A DNA stretch of 64,000 nt, taken from contig JACTMP010000027.1 in the NCBI GenBank assembly GCA_014584575.1, positions 186,001 to 250,000 of the forward strand, given 5' to 3'. The notes beneath the pieces are model-generated. The model was not told where the DNA came from. It saw nothing but the letters and a program-made list of their open reading frames with translations, and did not search any database. Made by a program: the position numbers and the translations under genes. Of the stretch, positions 1 through 8,370 are shown in pieces; the first letter of the stretch is position 1, and the number at the start of each line of letters is the position of its first letter. Source of the stretch: Chloroflexota bacterium (lineage in GTDB: Bacteria > Chloroflexota > Anaerolineae > Promineifilales > Promineifilaceae).

Positions 1-1
1 C

Positions 2-271
2 GATTTGTGGTGGATTTTGTACCAATACGGCCACAGCATTGACCCCAAGTCTGCTCTCGGTGGGGCCATCGAGCCGTTTACGCCGCCCATTGTGGGGCGA
101 GGGGTGGTGGCGCAGTTTGCTACGGTGGGGCAGTTTGAGATTGGTTTTTACCTGGCGCTGGTCGCGGTGGGCGTGGTGCTGGTGGGGCTGTGGTTCCACC
201 GCCGCGCTTATAAGCCGGTGCAGGATGCGCGGGAACGGATGAAAACGGCCGTACCCACCCCCTCCTCATGA
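2..271 (+). CDS. C-terminal part of an unknown membrane protein (5' truncated by window edge)
   Basis: The reading frame is open from the first full codon of the window, so the true start lies upstream. What is visible is a tail of about 90 residues with one clear transmembrane helix (FYLALVAVGVVLVGLWF) followed by a basic, cytoplasm-like end. The stop overlaps the next gene's ATG (268), so it is probably translationally coupled to the NosD-NosF gene and belongs to the same nos transcription unit. Small membrane proteins of unknown function are known in Sec-type nos clusters, but the fragment alone does not let me name it. Confidence 0.6.
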   Translation, partial: DLWWILYQYGHSIDPKSALGGAIEPFTPPIVGRGVVAQFATVGQFEIGFYLALVAVGVVLVGLWFHRRAYKPVQDARERMKTAVPTPSS

Positions 272-2583
272 ACCATTCACGCGCCATAAGGGTCATCATC
301 CTGATGGGGATCATCTGGTGGCTGGTGGGCGGCACGGCCGTAGTCACCGCCCAATCCAACACCCGCATCGTCTCTGCCAACGGCCCGTATACCACCATTA
401 CCGCCGCGCTGGAAGCGGCGCAGCCTGGCGACACCATTGAAGTTCACGGCGGCATTCACCCGGCGCTGACGGTAGACAAAACCGTCAATCTGGTTGGCCT
501 GGATTGGCCGGTGATTGACGGGCTGGGCCAGGGCGCGGTGGTGGTTATCACCGCCCCCGATGTGCAATTCCAGGGTTTTGTGGTGCGCGGCAGCGGCAAT
601 GAACCCGACCGCAACCACGCCGGCATCACCGTCGCCGCCCCCCGCGCCCTGGTAGCTAACAACCGGCTGGAAGACGTCTTGTTTGGCGTCTACGTGGCCC
701 AAGGCGCAGACACCATCGTGCGCGGCAACGATATTACCGGCAAGGCCGAGTATGACGTTGGCCGCAAGGGGGACGGCATTCGCCTCTGGTATAGCTCCGG
801 CGTGGTGGTGGAACAAAACGACATCCACGAGACCCGCGACGTGGTGGTGTGGTATTCGCCGGGCGTGATCATTCGGGACAACATGATTCGGAACGGCCGT
901 TACGGCGTTCACCTCATGTATACCGACCAGGTAGAAATCAGCCACAACCACCTGCTGAACAATTCGGTGGGGGCCTATGCCATGTATGCCGATGACGTGG
1001 TCATCAGCCACAACCTGATCACCGGGCAGCGCGGCCCCAGCGGTTACGCCCTCGGTTTTAAGGACGCCAGCAACGTGCTGGTTCACAACAATGTATTGGT
1101 AGACAACGGCGGCGGCGTTTTCCTGGATGGTACACCGTTTGATCCCCAAAGTTACGGCCGTTTTGAAAACAACATCGTCGCCTTTAACGACGTGGGTGTG
1201 ACGCTGCAACCGGCCGTCAAAGGCAACAGTTTCAGCGGCAACACCTTCTGGGAAAACGTCTCCCAGATGACCCTGCAAGGCGGCGGCACACCCGGCGCCA
1301 ATAACTGGCAGGGCAACTTTTGGAGCGACTACAACGGCTTTGACGCCGACGGCGACGGGCTGGGTGACACCCCCTACATCTCCGAACGCTTTTTTGAAAA
1401 TGTGACAGAGCGGGAACCCCGGCTGCGGCTGCTGGCTTACAGCCCGGCGGCGCAGGCCATCGAATTTGCCGGGCAATCCTTCCCCATCATCCGCCCCCAA
1501 CCCAAATTGAGCGACCCCGCGCCGCTGGTCGAACCGGGTCTCATTCCCACCTTTGCCGCGCCGCCCGCGCCGCCGGTATGGCCGTTGGTGGGCACGGCCG
1601 TAGCCCTCATCCTGCTTGGTCTTTTCTGCGGCGGCCTGGCCTACTTCGGCGCACCTATCCGCCGCCCCCGACCAACCAATCCACCCATACAGGTGAATCC
1701 TATGAACAACTCCTCCTCGCCCATTGCCAATCTGCGCATCACCGGCGTCAGCAAACGCTATGGCAAAGTGTACGCCGTGCAAGACATCTCCTTCACCGCC
1801 CAAACCGGCGACGCCATCGCCCTCTGGGGAGCGAACGGGGCCGGCAAAACGACCCTGCTCAAAGCCATTTTGGGGCTGATTACGTTTGACGGGCAGATTG
1901 AAGTGAACGGCCGTGACGCCCGGCGTGATGGTAAAAATGCCCGGCGACACATCGGCTATGTACCTCAGGAAGCGGTCTTTTACGATTGGAGCGTCACCGC
2001 TACCATGCAGTTCTACGCCCGGCTCAAAAAAGCCGACCCGGCGCGCATTCCCCTCCTGCTGGAACAGCTTGGCCTGGCCGAACACAGCCAGAAGCCGGTG
2101 CCCGCCCTTTCCGGCGGCCTGAAGCAGCGGCTGGCTTTAGCCATTGCCCTGCTGGACGAGCCGCCCGTGCTGCTGTTGGACGAACCAACCGCCAGCCTGG
2201 ACGCCCAGGCGCGGCGCGACTATCTGCAACTGCTAATTGGCCTGCGGCAGGCAGGCAAGACCATCGTTTTTGCCTCGCACCGGCTGGAAGAAGTGGAAGC
2301 GTTAGCCGGCCGGGTGCTGCTGCTGGAACAGGGGTGGCTGGTGGAAACAGTGCCCGCCAATGAACTGCGCGCCCGTTTTGCGCCGGAAGTGGAGATGGCG
2401 GTGTGGGTGGCGGAGGGGGTACGGCCGTTTGCCCTGGCGCACCTGCAACAAATCGGCCTCAACCCGCATCTGAACGGCCGTGGCAGCATCGTCACCCGCG
2501 TCCAAAACGGCCAGAAAATGAACCTGATCCAGTCCCTTAACGACAACGGCATTCAGGTAATGGATTTTGAGATCGAACAATAA
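268..2583 (+). CDS. nosDF: NosD-NosF fusion: copper-site maturation beta-helix protein joined to ABC ATPase
   Basis: This single 771-residue frame joins two proteins that are normally separate. Residues 1-29 look like a Sec signal peptide. Residues about 35-370 are a NosD-type right-handed beta-helix with repeated short N-rich turns (CASH/PbH1 repeats). Residues about 437-461 form a transmembrane helix. From Met479 there is a complete NosF ABC ATPase: Walker A GANGAGKT (521-528), signature LSGGLKQR and Walker B LLLDEPTASLD. NosD, NosF and NosY are required to build the Cu centres of nitrous oxide reductase. The topology fits, with NosD outside, one helix, and the ATPase inside. An AGGTG lies six bases before the in-frame ATG at 1702, so NosF may also be made alone by internal initiation. 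The stop is followed by a hairpin and then nosY. Confidence 0.93.
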   Translation: MNHSRAIRVIILMGIIWWLVGGTAVVTAQSNTRIVSANGPYTTITAALEAAQPGDTIEVHGGIHPALTVDKTVNLVGLDWPVIDGLGQGAVVVITAPDVQFQGFVVRGSGNEPDRNHAGITVAAPRALVANNRLEDVLFGVYVAQGADTIVRGNDITGKAEYDVGRKGDGIRLWYSSGVVVEQNDIHETRDVVVWYSPGVIIRDNMIRNGRYGVHLMYTDQVEISHNHLLNNSVGAYAMYADDVVISHNLITGQRGPSGYALGFKDASNVLVHNNVLVDNGGGVFLDGTPFDPQSYGRFENNIVAFNDVGVTLQPAVKGNSFSGNTFWENVSQMTLQGGGTPGANNWQGNFWSDYNGFDADGDGLGDTPYISERFFENVTEREPRLRLLAYSPAAQAIEFAGQSFPIIRPQPKLSDPAPLVEPGLIPTFAAPPAPPVWPLVGTAVALILLGLFCGGLAYFGAPIRRPRPTNPPIQVNPMNNSSSPIANLRITGVSKRYGKVYAVQDISFTAQTGDAIALWGANGAGKTTLLKAILGLITFDGQIEVNGRDARRDGKNARRHIGYVPQEAVFYDWSVTATMQFYARLKKADPARIPLLLEQLGLAEHSQKPVPALSGGLKQRLALAIALLDEPPVLLLDEPTASLDAQARRDYLQLLIGLRQAGKTIVFASHRLEEVEALAGRVLLLEQGWLVETVPANELRARFAPEVEMAVWVAEGVRPFALAHLQQIGLNPHLNGRGSIVTRVQNGQKMNLIQSLNDNGIQVMDFEIEQ

Positions 2584-2587
2584 TTTT

Positions 2588-2644
2588 CGTTCGTAGTAGG
2601 CGATTTATTGCCGTTTGCAGGCGATAAATCGCCTACTACGAACG
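2588..2644. repeat. Dispersed hairpin element, family A, copy 1
   Basis: Two 21-base arms (2588-2608 and 2624-2644) are perfectly complementary around a 15-base loop. The arm core is GTTCGTAGTAGGCGATTTAT. Near-identical hairpins lie at 18676-18730 and 22991-23045. It fills the gap between the NosD-NosF gene and nosY. It has no T-run, so it is not a typical terminator; it may act in mRNA processing or be a mobile REP/MITE-like unit. Confidence 0.9.
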
Positions 2645-2652
2645 GGGAAAGA

Positions 2653-3486
2653 ATGAGCATGGAACTGTCACTACTTTGGGCCATTGCCCAACGAGAACTG
2701 CGCGAGGCGCTGCGGAATAAATGGTTGTGGCTGTACGGCCTGGGGTTTGCCGGGCTGGCATTGGCATTGTCGCGGGCGGGGCTGGCTTCGGCCGGGTACA
2801 GCGGATTGGGCGGCTTCGGCCGTACCGCCGCCAGCCTGATCAACGCCCTGCTGCTCTTTGTGCCCCTCATCGGCCTGAGCGTGGGCGCGGGGGCCATTGC
2901 CGCCGACCGAGAGCGGGGCACGCTGCTCTATCTGCTGGCGCAGCCCATCAGCCGGGGTGAACTCTTTTTTGGCAAGGCGTTGGGCGCGGCGCTGGCGGTG
3001 CTGGCGGCGCTGGCGCTCGGTTTTGGTCTGGCCGGTCTGGGGCTGAGCGTGGGTGGCGGTGGCAACACCTTCATCTATCTGCAACTGGCCGGCTTTTCGC
3101 TGCTGTTGGCGCTGGCGGCGTTGGGCATGGGTTTCATCATCAGCAGCCTGACGCGCAAAGCGGCGGCGGCGTCCGGGGCCGCCCTCATCCTCTGGCTGGC
3201 GCTGGTTTTTGTGGGGGATTTGGGGCTGATTGGTTTTGCCCTCAGCGCCCGGCCCTCGCCGGCAGCCTTGTGGAGCGCGCTCATTCTCAACCCCTTACAG
3301 GTGTTCAAGGTGGGCGCGATTTTCAGCCTGAGGGCCACATTGGACACGCTAGGGCCGGTGGGCCAATATGCCGCCTACCAGTTTGGGGCCAATCTGCCCC
3401 TGCTGCTGGTGGGGCTGTTGACGTTGTGGATTATCGTCACTTTTGGGGTGGCCTTTGTCATTTTTAGCAAACGAGGTGATTTATGA
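2653..3486 (+). CDS. nosY: NosY: ABC-2 type permease of the NosDFY copper-maturation complex
   Basis: A 277-residue polytopic membrane protein with about six hydrophobic segments. It carries the ABC-2 permease feature of an N-terminal amphipathic stretch (AQRELREALRNKW) before the first helix and the GAGAIAADRERGTLLYLLAQP segment typical of NosY/ABC-2 proteins, which here spans about residues 85-105. The frame is open upstream to 2608, but that part encodes the hairpin repeat; ATG 2653 follows GGGGAAAGA. NosY is the membrane partner of NosF and NosD, delivering what is needed for the Cu sites of N2O reductase. It overlaps the nosL start by four bases (ATGA). Confidence 0.9.
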   Translation: MSMELSLLWAIAQRELREALRNKWLWLYGLGFAGLALALSRAGLASAGYSGLGGFGRTAASLINALLLFVPLIGLSVGAGAIAADRERGTLLYLLAQPISRGELFFGKALGAALAVLAALALGFGLAGLGLSVGGGGNTFIYLQLAGFSLLLALAALGMGFIISSLTRKAAAASGAALILWLALVFVGDLGLIGFALSARPSPAALWSALILNPLQVFKVGAIFSLRATLDTLGPVGQYAAYQFGANLPLLLVGLLTLWIIVTFGVAFVIFSKRGDL

Positions 3487-4019
3487 AACCGATCCGCGAA
3501 GAACGCGAAGGGCGCGAAGGAAAAACTTCGGCCGTTCGTCTCACTGCTTACTGCTTACTGCTCACTGCTTACTTCTTGCTCACTCTTACCGCCTGCGGCG
3601 GCAACAACCTGGACACCCCACCGGAGATCGCCTACGGCCGTGACGTGTGCGTCCAGTGCGGCATGATCATCAGCGAACCCCGTTTTGCCGCCTCCTACAC
3701 CACCAAAACCGGGGACGTGCGCCTCTTTGAAAGTATTGAAGACATGGCGATGTACCACATTGAACATCAGGAGGATGTGTATCTATTTTGGGTGCATGAT
3801 TACCACACGGAAGAGTGGGTGAAAGGAGATGAAGCCGTCTACGTGTTAAGCGACACCATCGTCACCCCTATGGGCGCGGGTGTGGTGGCGGCGGCCGACC
3901 GGGCCGGGGCGGATGAATTGGTAAAAGAGGGGGGTGGCACGGCCGTGAGCCTGGAACAACTCCTCACCCTGGCCAAAGCCGGCATGTTGGGCGGGCACGA
4001 CCATTCCATGTCTCATTGA
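3483..4019 (+). CDS. nosL: NosL: outer-face lipoprotein copper chaperone for N2O reductase
   Basis: A 178-residue lipoprotein. The lipobox LTAC places the lipidated Cys at residue 38. The NosL metal site is visible as CVQCGM (Cys56, Cys59, Met61), followed by the conserved NosL fold region (YLFWVHDYHTEEWV) and a His/Met-rich C-terminus (GGHDHSMSH) that could also bind Cu(I). NosL supplies Cu(I) to apo-NosZ. The start overlaps nosY, so it is translationally coupled. The N-terminus is odd: codons 19-35, which form the hydrophobic core of the signal peptide, are made of the repeated word CTGCTTACTGCTCACTGC, also seen as intergenic filler at 14683-14745 and 59708-59745. Confidence 0.93.
   Translation: MKPIREEREGREGKTSAVRLTAYCLLLTAYFLLTLTACGGNNLDTPPEIAYGRDVCVQCGMIISEPRFAASYTTKTGDVRLFESIEDMAMYHIEHQEDVYLFWVHDYHTEEWVKGDEAVYVLSDTIVTPMGAGVVAAADRAGADELVKEGGGTAVSLEQLLTLAKAGMLGGHDHSMSH
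3538..3590. repeat. CACTGCTTACTGCTCACTGC word array (family I) inside nosL
   Basis: Tandem variants of the words ACTGCTTACTG and CTCACTGCTTAC code for the hydrophobic core of the NosL signal peptide. The same words occur between genes at 14683-14745 and 59708-59745. Confidence 0.8.
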
Positions 4020-4021
4020 CT

Positions 4022-4103
4022 TTGAGAAGTTCAACTTCCGACCTTGAGAAGTTCAACTTCCGACCTTGAGAAGTTCAACTTCTTTGGAGAAGTTGAACTT
4101 CTT
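4022..4103. repeat. GAGAAGTTCAACTTC direct/inverted repeat array (family B)
   Basis: Three direct copies of about 21 bases (TTGAGAAGTTCAACTTCCGA) are followed by one inverted copy. Each core is nearly self-complementary. The same word forms the hairpin at 30926-30959 before sufR. The array separates nosL from the cytochrome gene. Confidence 0.88.
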
Positions 4104-4132
4104 GACCACAACTTAACTTTGGAGAACACACA

Positions 4133-4540
4133 ATGAAAAAACTACTTATATTAGTCATATTTGTTTTACTGGCCGCCTGGACTTTAGCAGGCTGTGGCGG
4201 CGGCGGCGATAACACGGACACAGCGTCCGTTGCCCCACGCGGCCAGAATACCTCGGCGGGGAACCCGGAAGAAGGCAAAACTTTGTTTGCCGGTACCTGT
4301 TCTGCCTGCCACGGGCCGGAAGGTCTGGGTGTGGCCGGGCTGGGCAAGGATTTGACCACCAGCACTTACGTGATGGAACGCACCGACGCCGAAGTGCTGG
4401 AGTTCCTGAAAACGGGCCGCCCCGCCAGCGATCCGCTGAACACGACGGGCGTGGATATGCCGCCCAAAGGCGGCAACCCCGCTTTGAATGATGACAAATT
4501 GTTGGATATTATTGCCTATCTGCGTATATTGGAGCAGTAG
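4133..4540 (+). CDS. Small lipoprotein c-type cytochrome
   Basis: A 135-residue protein with a lipoprotein signal peptide (lipobox LAGC, Cys21), a low-complexity linker, and one cytochrome c domain. The haem motif is CSACH (56-60) and the likely distal ligand is Met109 in VDMPPKGG. It should be a membrane-tethered single-haem electron carrier on the outer face. Its place directly after nosL suggests that it feeds electrons to N2O reductase, as cytochromes in Sec-type nos clusters are thought to do. The ATG at 4133 follows GGAGAACACACA. Confidence 0.88.
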   Translation: MKKLLILVIFVLLAAWTLAGCGGGGDNTDTASVAPRGQNTSAGNPEEGKTLFAGTCSACHGPEGLGVAGLGKDLTTSTYVMERTDAEVLEFLKTGRPASDPLNTTGVDMPPKGGNPALNDDKLLDIIAYLRILEQ

Positions 4541-4548
4541 TAAAAAAG

Positions 4549-4608
4549 AGAGATTAGAGATTGGAGATTAGAGATTGGCAATCACCCAATCTCCAATCTC
4601 CAATCTCC
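4549..4608. repeat. GAGATTGG hairpin array (family D)
   Basis: Tandem GAGATTGG/GAGATTA words are followed by their reverse complements (CCAATCTC), making a long imperfect hairpin between the cytochrome and DUF1858 genes. The same family occurs at 6208-6242, 12920-12976, 53287-53337 and 60717-60784, and inside genes at 8722-8780 and 15412-15452. Confidence 0.88.
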
Positions 4609-4630
4609 ATTACCTATCAAATGGTTTCTC

Positions 4631-4849
4631 ATGTCCGCCATAGTGGAAGAACTGGACAGGATGACGGTAGATGAAGTGCTGCGCCGCTGGCCGGAAACGG
4701 CCGTGATTTTCCGGCAGTACGGTCTGGCCTGTCTGGGCTGTGCGGTGGCGCCCTTTTGCGAGGTCACGGCCGTAGCCAACATCTACAACCTGCCCCAAGA
4801 GCAATTCCTGGCTGACCTGCATACGGCCGTAGAAAAAGTAATTGAGTAA
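4631..4849 (+). CDS. DUF1858 / ScdA-N-like small disulfide protein
   Basis: A 72-residue protein matching the DUF1858 pattern: an MTVDEVLRRWPET start, then the CxxC of LACLGC (Cys34, Cys37) and a helical end. This domain is found alone or at the N-terminus of ScdA/RIC-type iron-sulfur repair proteins and beside hybrid-cluster proteins. Its location downstream of the nos genes fits a role in nitrosative stress or cluster repair, but that is inference. No strong ribosome site is visible; ATG 4631 gives the expected family length. Confidence 0.82.
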   Translation: MSAIVEELDRMTVDEVLRRWPETAVIFRQYGLACLGCAVAPFCEVTAVANIYNLPQEQFLADLHTAVEKVIE

Positions 4850-4960
4850 CGGGGTAATTGATTGAACAGCAATTCTCAATTTACAAAACCAGGCGATTAA
4901 AATCGCGGCAGATCTTCGGGGATTCAGGGGGTTGACAGCCCGTGATGCGTGATCGTTCCC

Positions 4961-6202
4961 TCACGCCTCACGCATCGCGGATAACGGCCCCACATACCGG
5001 GCGCGGGGCCGGATCATCTGGCCGTGTTCAGCCTGTTCCAGGGCGTGGCCGAGCCAGCCAACGGTACGGCCGAGGGCAAACAGCGCCAGCGGTGCACCGG
5101 GTGGCAGCCCGCCCGCCCAGGCCAGTGTAACCAGGGCAAAATCAATGTTGGGGTGGCGATTTACGGCCGTCTCCATATCCACCATCACCTGCTGCGCCAA
5201 CTGCCAGCCGGGGGTTGCCGGGTAAAGGGCGGCTACCTGTGCCAGCAGCGCCCGCCCACGCGGGTCGCCATCGGGGTAAAGCGGATGCCCAAAACCGGGA
5301 ATGGCCTCGCCGCGCCGCAGCCGGGCAGCAATGGCCGCCCGCGCATTCTCCGGCGTGCCCACCTCGCGCAAAAAGGCATCCACCCGTTCCGTGGCCCCGC
5401 CATGTAGTGTGCCTTGCAGCGCCGCCAGCCCGGCCAGTACCACCGCATATGGCGTTGCCCGCGCCGAGGCCACCACCCGCGCTGCAAAGGCGGAAACATT
5501 CAATTCGTGGTCGGCGCAGTAAATGAGGGCGTTTTCCAACAGAGACGTAACCTCTGTGTTTGTTGTCCATGCTTGTTGTAATGCAGTGGCAATCGAACCA
5601 GACACAGGCTGTCCGGTCACGGCCGTCGCCAGCAGCAGCAGTATCCGTTGGCCGGTCTGGTACACGGCCGTCGGCTGCCAATCATACGCCGCCAGATCGT
5701 GGGCCATAGCCAGTGGCAGCACCGTTTGCAGCCGTTCCATCAATGCCAGTTGGCCGATGTGCGGCCAGAGCGGGGCGATGGGCGCCCACTGCGGGCCGAT
5801 GTCTGCCGTGAACTGCGCCCCGCTGGTCAGCTCCTGCCGCCAGATCAGGTTGGCTACATCGGCAAAAGTATGCTCGTGGGGCAGGGTGAGGGCGTCGTGC
5901 CCGCGATAGGTGAGACGGCCGTTGTCAATGAGCGTGATGGCCGATTCTAACACGGGTGCGCCCCAATGTAACGCCGTTTGTACGGCCGTCTCGGCGGCCG
6001 TTTCTGCCGCTACTTCGGGCCGGTGACGCATCTCCTTGCGCGTTTTCAGCGCGGCCACGTCCTCGGCCCGGTAACGCCGGGCGCGGCTTGGCCCCTCGCC
6101 CGCTTCCGAGCGAATCAACCCCCGGCTGACGTAGGCATACAGCGTCGGCAGGCTAATGCCCAATTCAGCAGCGGCTTGTTTGGCGGAAAGGTAGGTGGTC
6201 AT
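4961..6202 (-). CDS. Citrate synthase-like protein with N-terminal helix-turn-helix
   Basis: A 413-residue protein. Residues 1-60 form a MerR/excisionase-like DNA-binding segment (AKQAAAELGISLPTLYAYVSR). The rest is a citrate synthase-fold domain with the family blocks DHELNVSAF, LHGGATERVD, GFGHPLYPDGDPRG and NIDFA, so the two catalytic His and the catalytic Asp positions look filled. HTH-citrate synthases are known, with roles proposed in citrate or 2-methylcitrate synthesis or metabolite-sensing regulation. The block 8.4-9.6 kb encodes a second paralogue without the HTH. Several ACGGCCGT octamers lie within it. Confidence 0.86.
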   Translation of the reverse strand: MTTYLSAKQAAAELGISLPTLYAYVSRGLIRSEAGEGPSRARRYRAEDVAALKTRKEMRHRPEVAAETAAETAVQTALHWGAPVLESAITLIDNGRLTYRGHDALTLPHEHTFADVANLIWRQELTSGAQFTADIGPQWAPIAPLWPHIGQLALMERLQTVLPLAMAHDLAAYDWQPTAVYQTGQRILLLLATAVTGQPVSGSIATALQQAWTTNTEVTSLLENALIYCADHELNVSAFAARVVASARATPYAVVLAGLAALQGTLHGGATERVDAFLREVGTPENARAAIAARLRRGEAIPGFGHPLYPDGDPRGRALLAQVAALYPATPGWQLAQQVMVDMETAVNRHPNIDFALVTLAWAGGLPPGAPLALFALGRTVGWLGHALEQAEHGQMIRPRARYVGPLSAMREA

Positions 6203-6204
6203 TG

Positions 6205-6254
6205 GTTATGGGAGATTGGAGATTAGGAGATTAGGAGATTGAGAGATCACCTTG
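6205..6254. repeat. Family D (GAGATTAG) and family J (CACCTTGTCACC) words
   Basis: A short gap between two minus-strand genes is filled by tandem GAGATTGGAGATTAG words and then the start of a CCTTGTCACCTTGTCACC array. The array runs on into the stop-proximal end of the MutS-like gene (to about 6275). Confidence 0.75.
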
Positions 6255-8096
6255 TCACCTTGTCACCTCTTCACCCACCGGCAGTCCGGCCAACTGCATA
6301 ATCTTCAGAGCGTTGGTGGTGGGGCAGGGGCCGGGGTGGAGGGTGTAGTCGAAAACCATACGGCCGTCGGCTACGTCATCGCGGAAGTGGTAGTTGTGGA
6401 TACGGCCGTTTTCATCGGCCAGGTGTATCAGTTCCAGGTCATGGGTGGCGATGAGGCCCAGGCCGTTGCCTTCGGCCAGAGCGCGGATGTAAGCGCGGCT
6501 GCCGATCAGCCGTTCCCGGTTGTTGGTGCCCCGGAAAATTTCGTCAATGAGGAAGAGTAACGGCCGTGACTCTTCCGTTTGCAGCGCGGTCAACAATTGT
6601 TGCAGCCGCCGCACTTCGGCGTAAAAGAAGGAGAAGCCGTCGGTGATGGAGTCGGCGACGCGGATGGAGGCAAAGAGGCGGAAGAGGGAGGTTTGCATCT
6701 CCGCCGCCAGCACCGGGCCGCCGGCATAGGCCAGCGCCAGATTGACGCCGACGGTGCGCAAAAAAGTGCTCTTCCCGGCCATGTTGGAACCGGTGATGAT
6801 GTAAACCGTGCCCGGTTCGCTGAGGGTCATGTCATTGCACACGCGCGTTGGCGGCGACACCAGCGGATGCCCCATCTGCTGCGCCGCAAAATGGCTGCCG
6901 CTTTCCACAACGGCTGGAAAGGTGGCCGTATCCGGGTTGAGCCAGGCAAACGCAGCCAGGCTGTTGAGGGCTTCCAGTTCATACCACACCTCCAACCACA
7001 GCGGCAGCCGTTCGGTCAACTCCTGGCGGCAGCGGGCAATTTGATACGCAAAAAAGAGATTCCAGGGCACAAATACGTTGAGAACGAAACCCAATATCGG
7101 ATTTTGGGCCGCGCCCACCCCGGCGGAAAGACGAGAGATGCGCCGGATGTAGGCTGACGGCCGTGCCGCTTCGTCTTGAAATGGGGCGCATAGGGATTTC
7201 AGGTGGGGGGTACGGCCGTAATGGTTCTTTTCCAAAAAGCCAAAGACCACCTGGGTTGTTTCCAGGGTATCTTGCAGTGTCAGGGTGTCGCGCAGCAGCG
7301 TCCCGGTCTGGCGAAAGCCCCACAGCAGGTAAAGGCCCAGATAAAGCGGCCAGGTGATGAGCGAGAGGTCGGGTAATCCTGCTGCCGGAAAGAGGAAACC
7401 GGCGACGATATTCAAAACGGCGAGAGCCGACAAGACCAGCAGCGGTCGGCGATATTGCGTGGGGGGCGTTGTTTGTGCCAGCCAGTTGGTGAGCGCCTGC
7501 CCGGAGAAACGGCCGTCGCCGCTCACCAACATGGCCTGTAATACCAGCCGGTCCCGGAAACGCACCTGGGGGATTAACTCGGCGACCAATGCCTGTCGTT
7601 GGGCGATGGTGGCCGGGTCGGGGTTGGTTTCCAGCAACCAGTCACGCAGTCGCTCGCTGCCTTGTTGGCTCACGGCCGTGTCCAACAACTGATGCAGCGA
7701 GCGTGCCCCGACCAGATCAAGGTCAATGGCAAAGGGATGTTCCAGCCGTTCAGGGGCGGGCAGCGGCGGGGGCAGGGCATCCCAATCTAATGCCAGGCGG
7801 GCCAGGTGGGTTTGTTTGATCTGGTGGTAGAGGTGGAGGCGGGTGACGGCCGTGTCTACCCGCCGGTGCCAGATGACCAGCGCGAAAAAGGGGATGAAGG
7901 CGACGGCCGTGACCGGCAGCCAGGCCATGGCCCCCCATTGGAAAAAGGTAATCCCACTGATGACCGCTGCCAGTACAAATGCCGCCAACCGAAAATGGAT
8001 AATCTGGTTCGCCTGCTCCTGTTTTGTTTTGTGTGCTGCTGCCAGCCGTTGTACCTGGTTAGTTAACGCTTTCTGCCGCTTTGCTGTCTTTGCCAC
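6255..8096 (-). CDS. Membrane-anchored MutS-family ATPase
   Basis: A 613-residue protein starting at GTG 8096 after AAGGTGCAAA. The N-terminal 100 residues hold two transmembrane helices (FVLAAVISGITFF and LPVTAVAFIPFFALVIW). The C-terminal about 200 residues are a MutS ABC-type ATPase with Walker A TGSNMAGKST, Walker B LLFLIDEIFRGTN and the downstream ATHD histidine. The mismatch-recognition domains of MutS are absent. This matches a poorly studied group of MutS-related proteins, so mismatch repair should not be assumed; the membrane helices suggest a different job. It lies between the two citrate synthase paralogues. Confidence 0.85.
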   Translation of the reverse strand: MAKTAKRQKALTNQVQRLAAAHKTKQEQANQIIHFRLAAFVLAAVISGITFFQWGAMAWLPVTAVAFIPFFALVIWHRRVDTAVTRLHLYHQIKQTHLARLALDWDALPPPLPAPERLEHPFAIDLDLVGARSLHQLLDTAVSQQGSERLRDWLLETNPDPATIAQRQALVAELIPQVRFRDRLVLQAMLVSGDGRFSGQALTNWLAQTTPPTQYRRPLLVLSALAVLNIVAGFLFPAAGLPDLSLITWPLYLGLYLLWGFRQTGTLLRDTLTLQDTLETTQVVFGFLEKNHYGRTPHLKSLCAPFQDEAARPSAYIRRISRLSAGVGAAQNPILGFVLNVFVPWNLFFAYQIARCRQELTERLPLWLEVWYELEALNSLAAFAWLNPDTATFPAVVESGSHFAAQQMGHPLVSPPTRVCNDMTLSEPGTVYIITGSNMAGKSTFLRTVGVNLALAYAGGPVLAAEMQTSLFRLFASIRVADSITDGFSFFYAEVRRLQQLLTALQTEESRPLLFLIDEIFRGTNNRERLIGSRAYIRALAEGNGLGLIATHDLELIHLADENGRIHNYHFRDDVADGRMVFDYTLHPGPCPTTNALKIMQLAGLPVGEEVTR

Positions 8097-8201
8097 TTTG
8101 CACCTTTGCGTTGAGATATTTACCCTGATTGTAGCCGATGATATATTGATTGCAAAATCAACATTGACAGGAATAAATCAACCTAATATCCTACGGTTGA
8201 G

Positions 8202-8294
8202 TTGTCATTCCGAGCGAAGTCTTCGGAGCGAGGAATCCCTATGCCTCGATTATTCCAGGTGAATAGGATTCCTCGGAAGATCTCGGAATGACAA
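8202..8294. repeat. Long hairpin with TTGTCATTCCGAG ends
   Basis: Terminal arms TTGTCATTCCGAG (8202-8214) and CTCGGAATGACAA (8282-8294) are exact complements. Further internal complementarity (GAGGAATCC and GGATTCCTC) gives an extended cruciform of about 93 bases. It lies upstream of the citrate synthase gene and has no T-run. A GTCATTCCGAGCGAAG-like word is, to my knowledge, a common dispersed hairpin in several bacterial phyla. Confidence 0.88.
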
Positions 8295-8370
8295 TTCGCG
8301 GATTGCCGATTTACTTTCTTAACTTTCATCAAAATCGAGCGGCGATTTCCAAATCGCTCTATAAAGGAAT

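Noticed and set aside
277..2085. 602-codon open frame on the minus strand opposite nosDF
   Set aside because: It is a shadow frame produced by G+C-rich third positions; the plus strand has clear NosD and NosF motifs and the minus product has no recognisable domain.
2588..2644. Rho-independent terminator between nosDF and nosY
   Set aside because: A strong hairpin but no T-run, and near-identical copies occur at unrelated places, so it is listed as a dispersed repeat.
4022..4103. CRISPR-like regular repeats
   Set aside because: The repeats are near-adjacent with no unique spacers of constant length and no cas genes in the window; the same holds for the GAGATTGG arrays.
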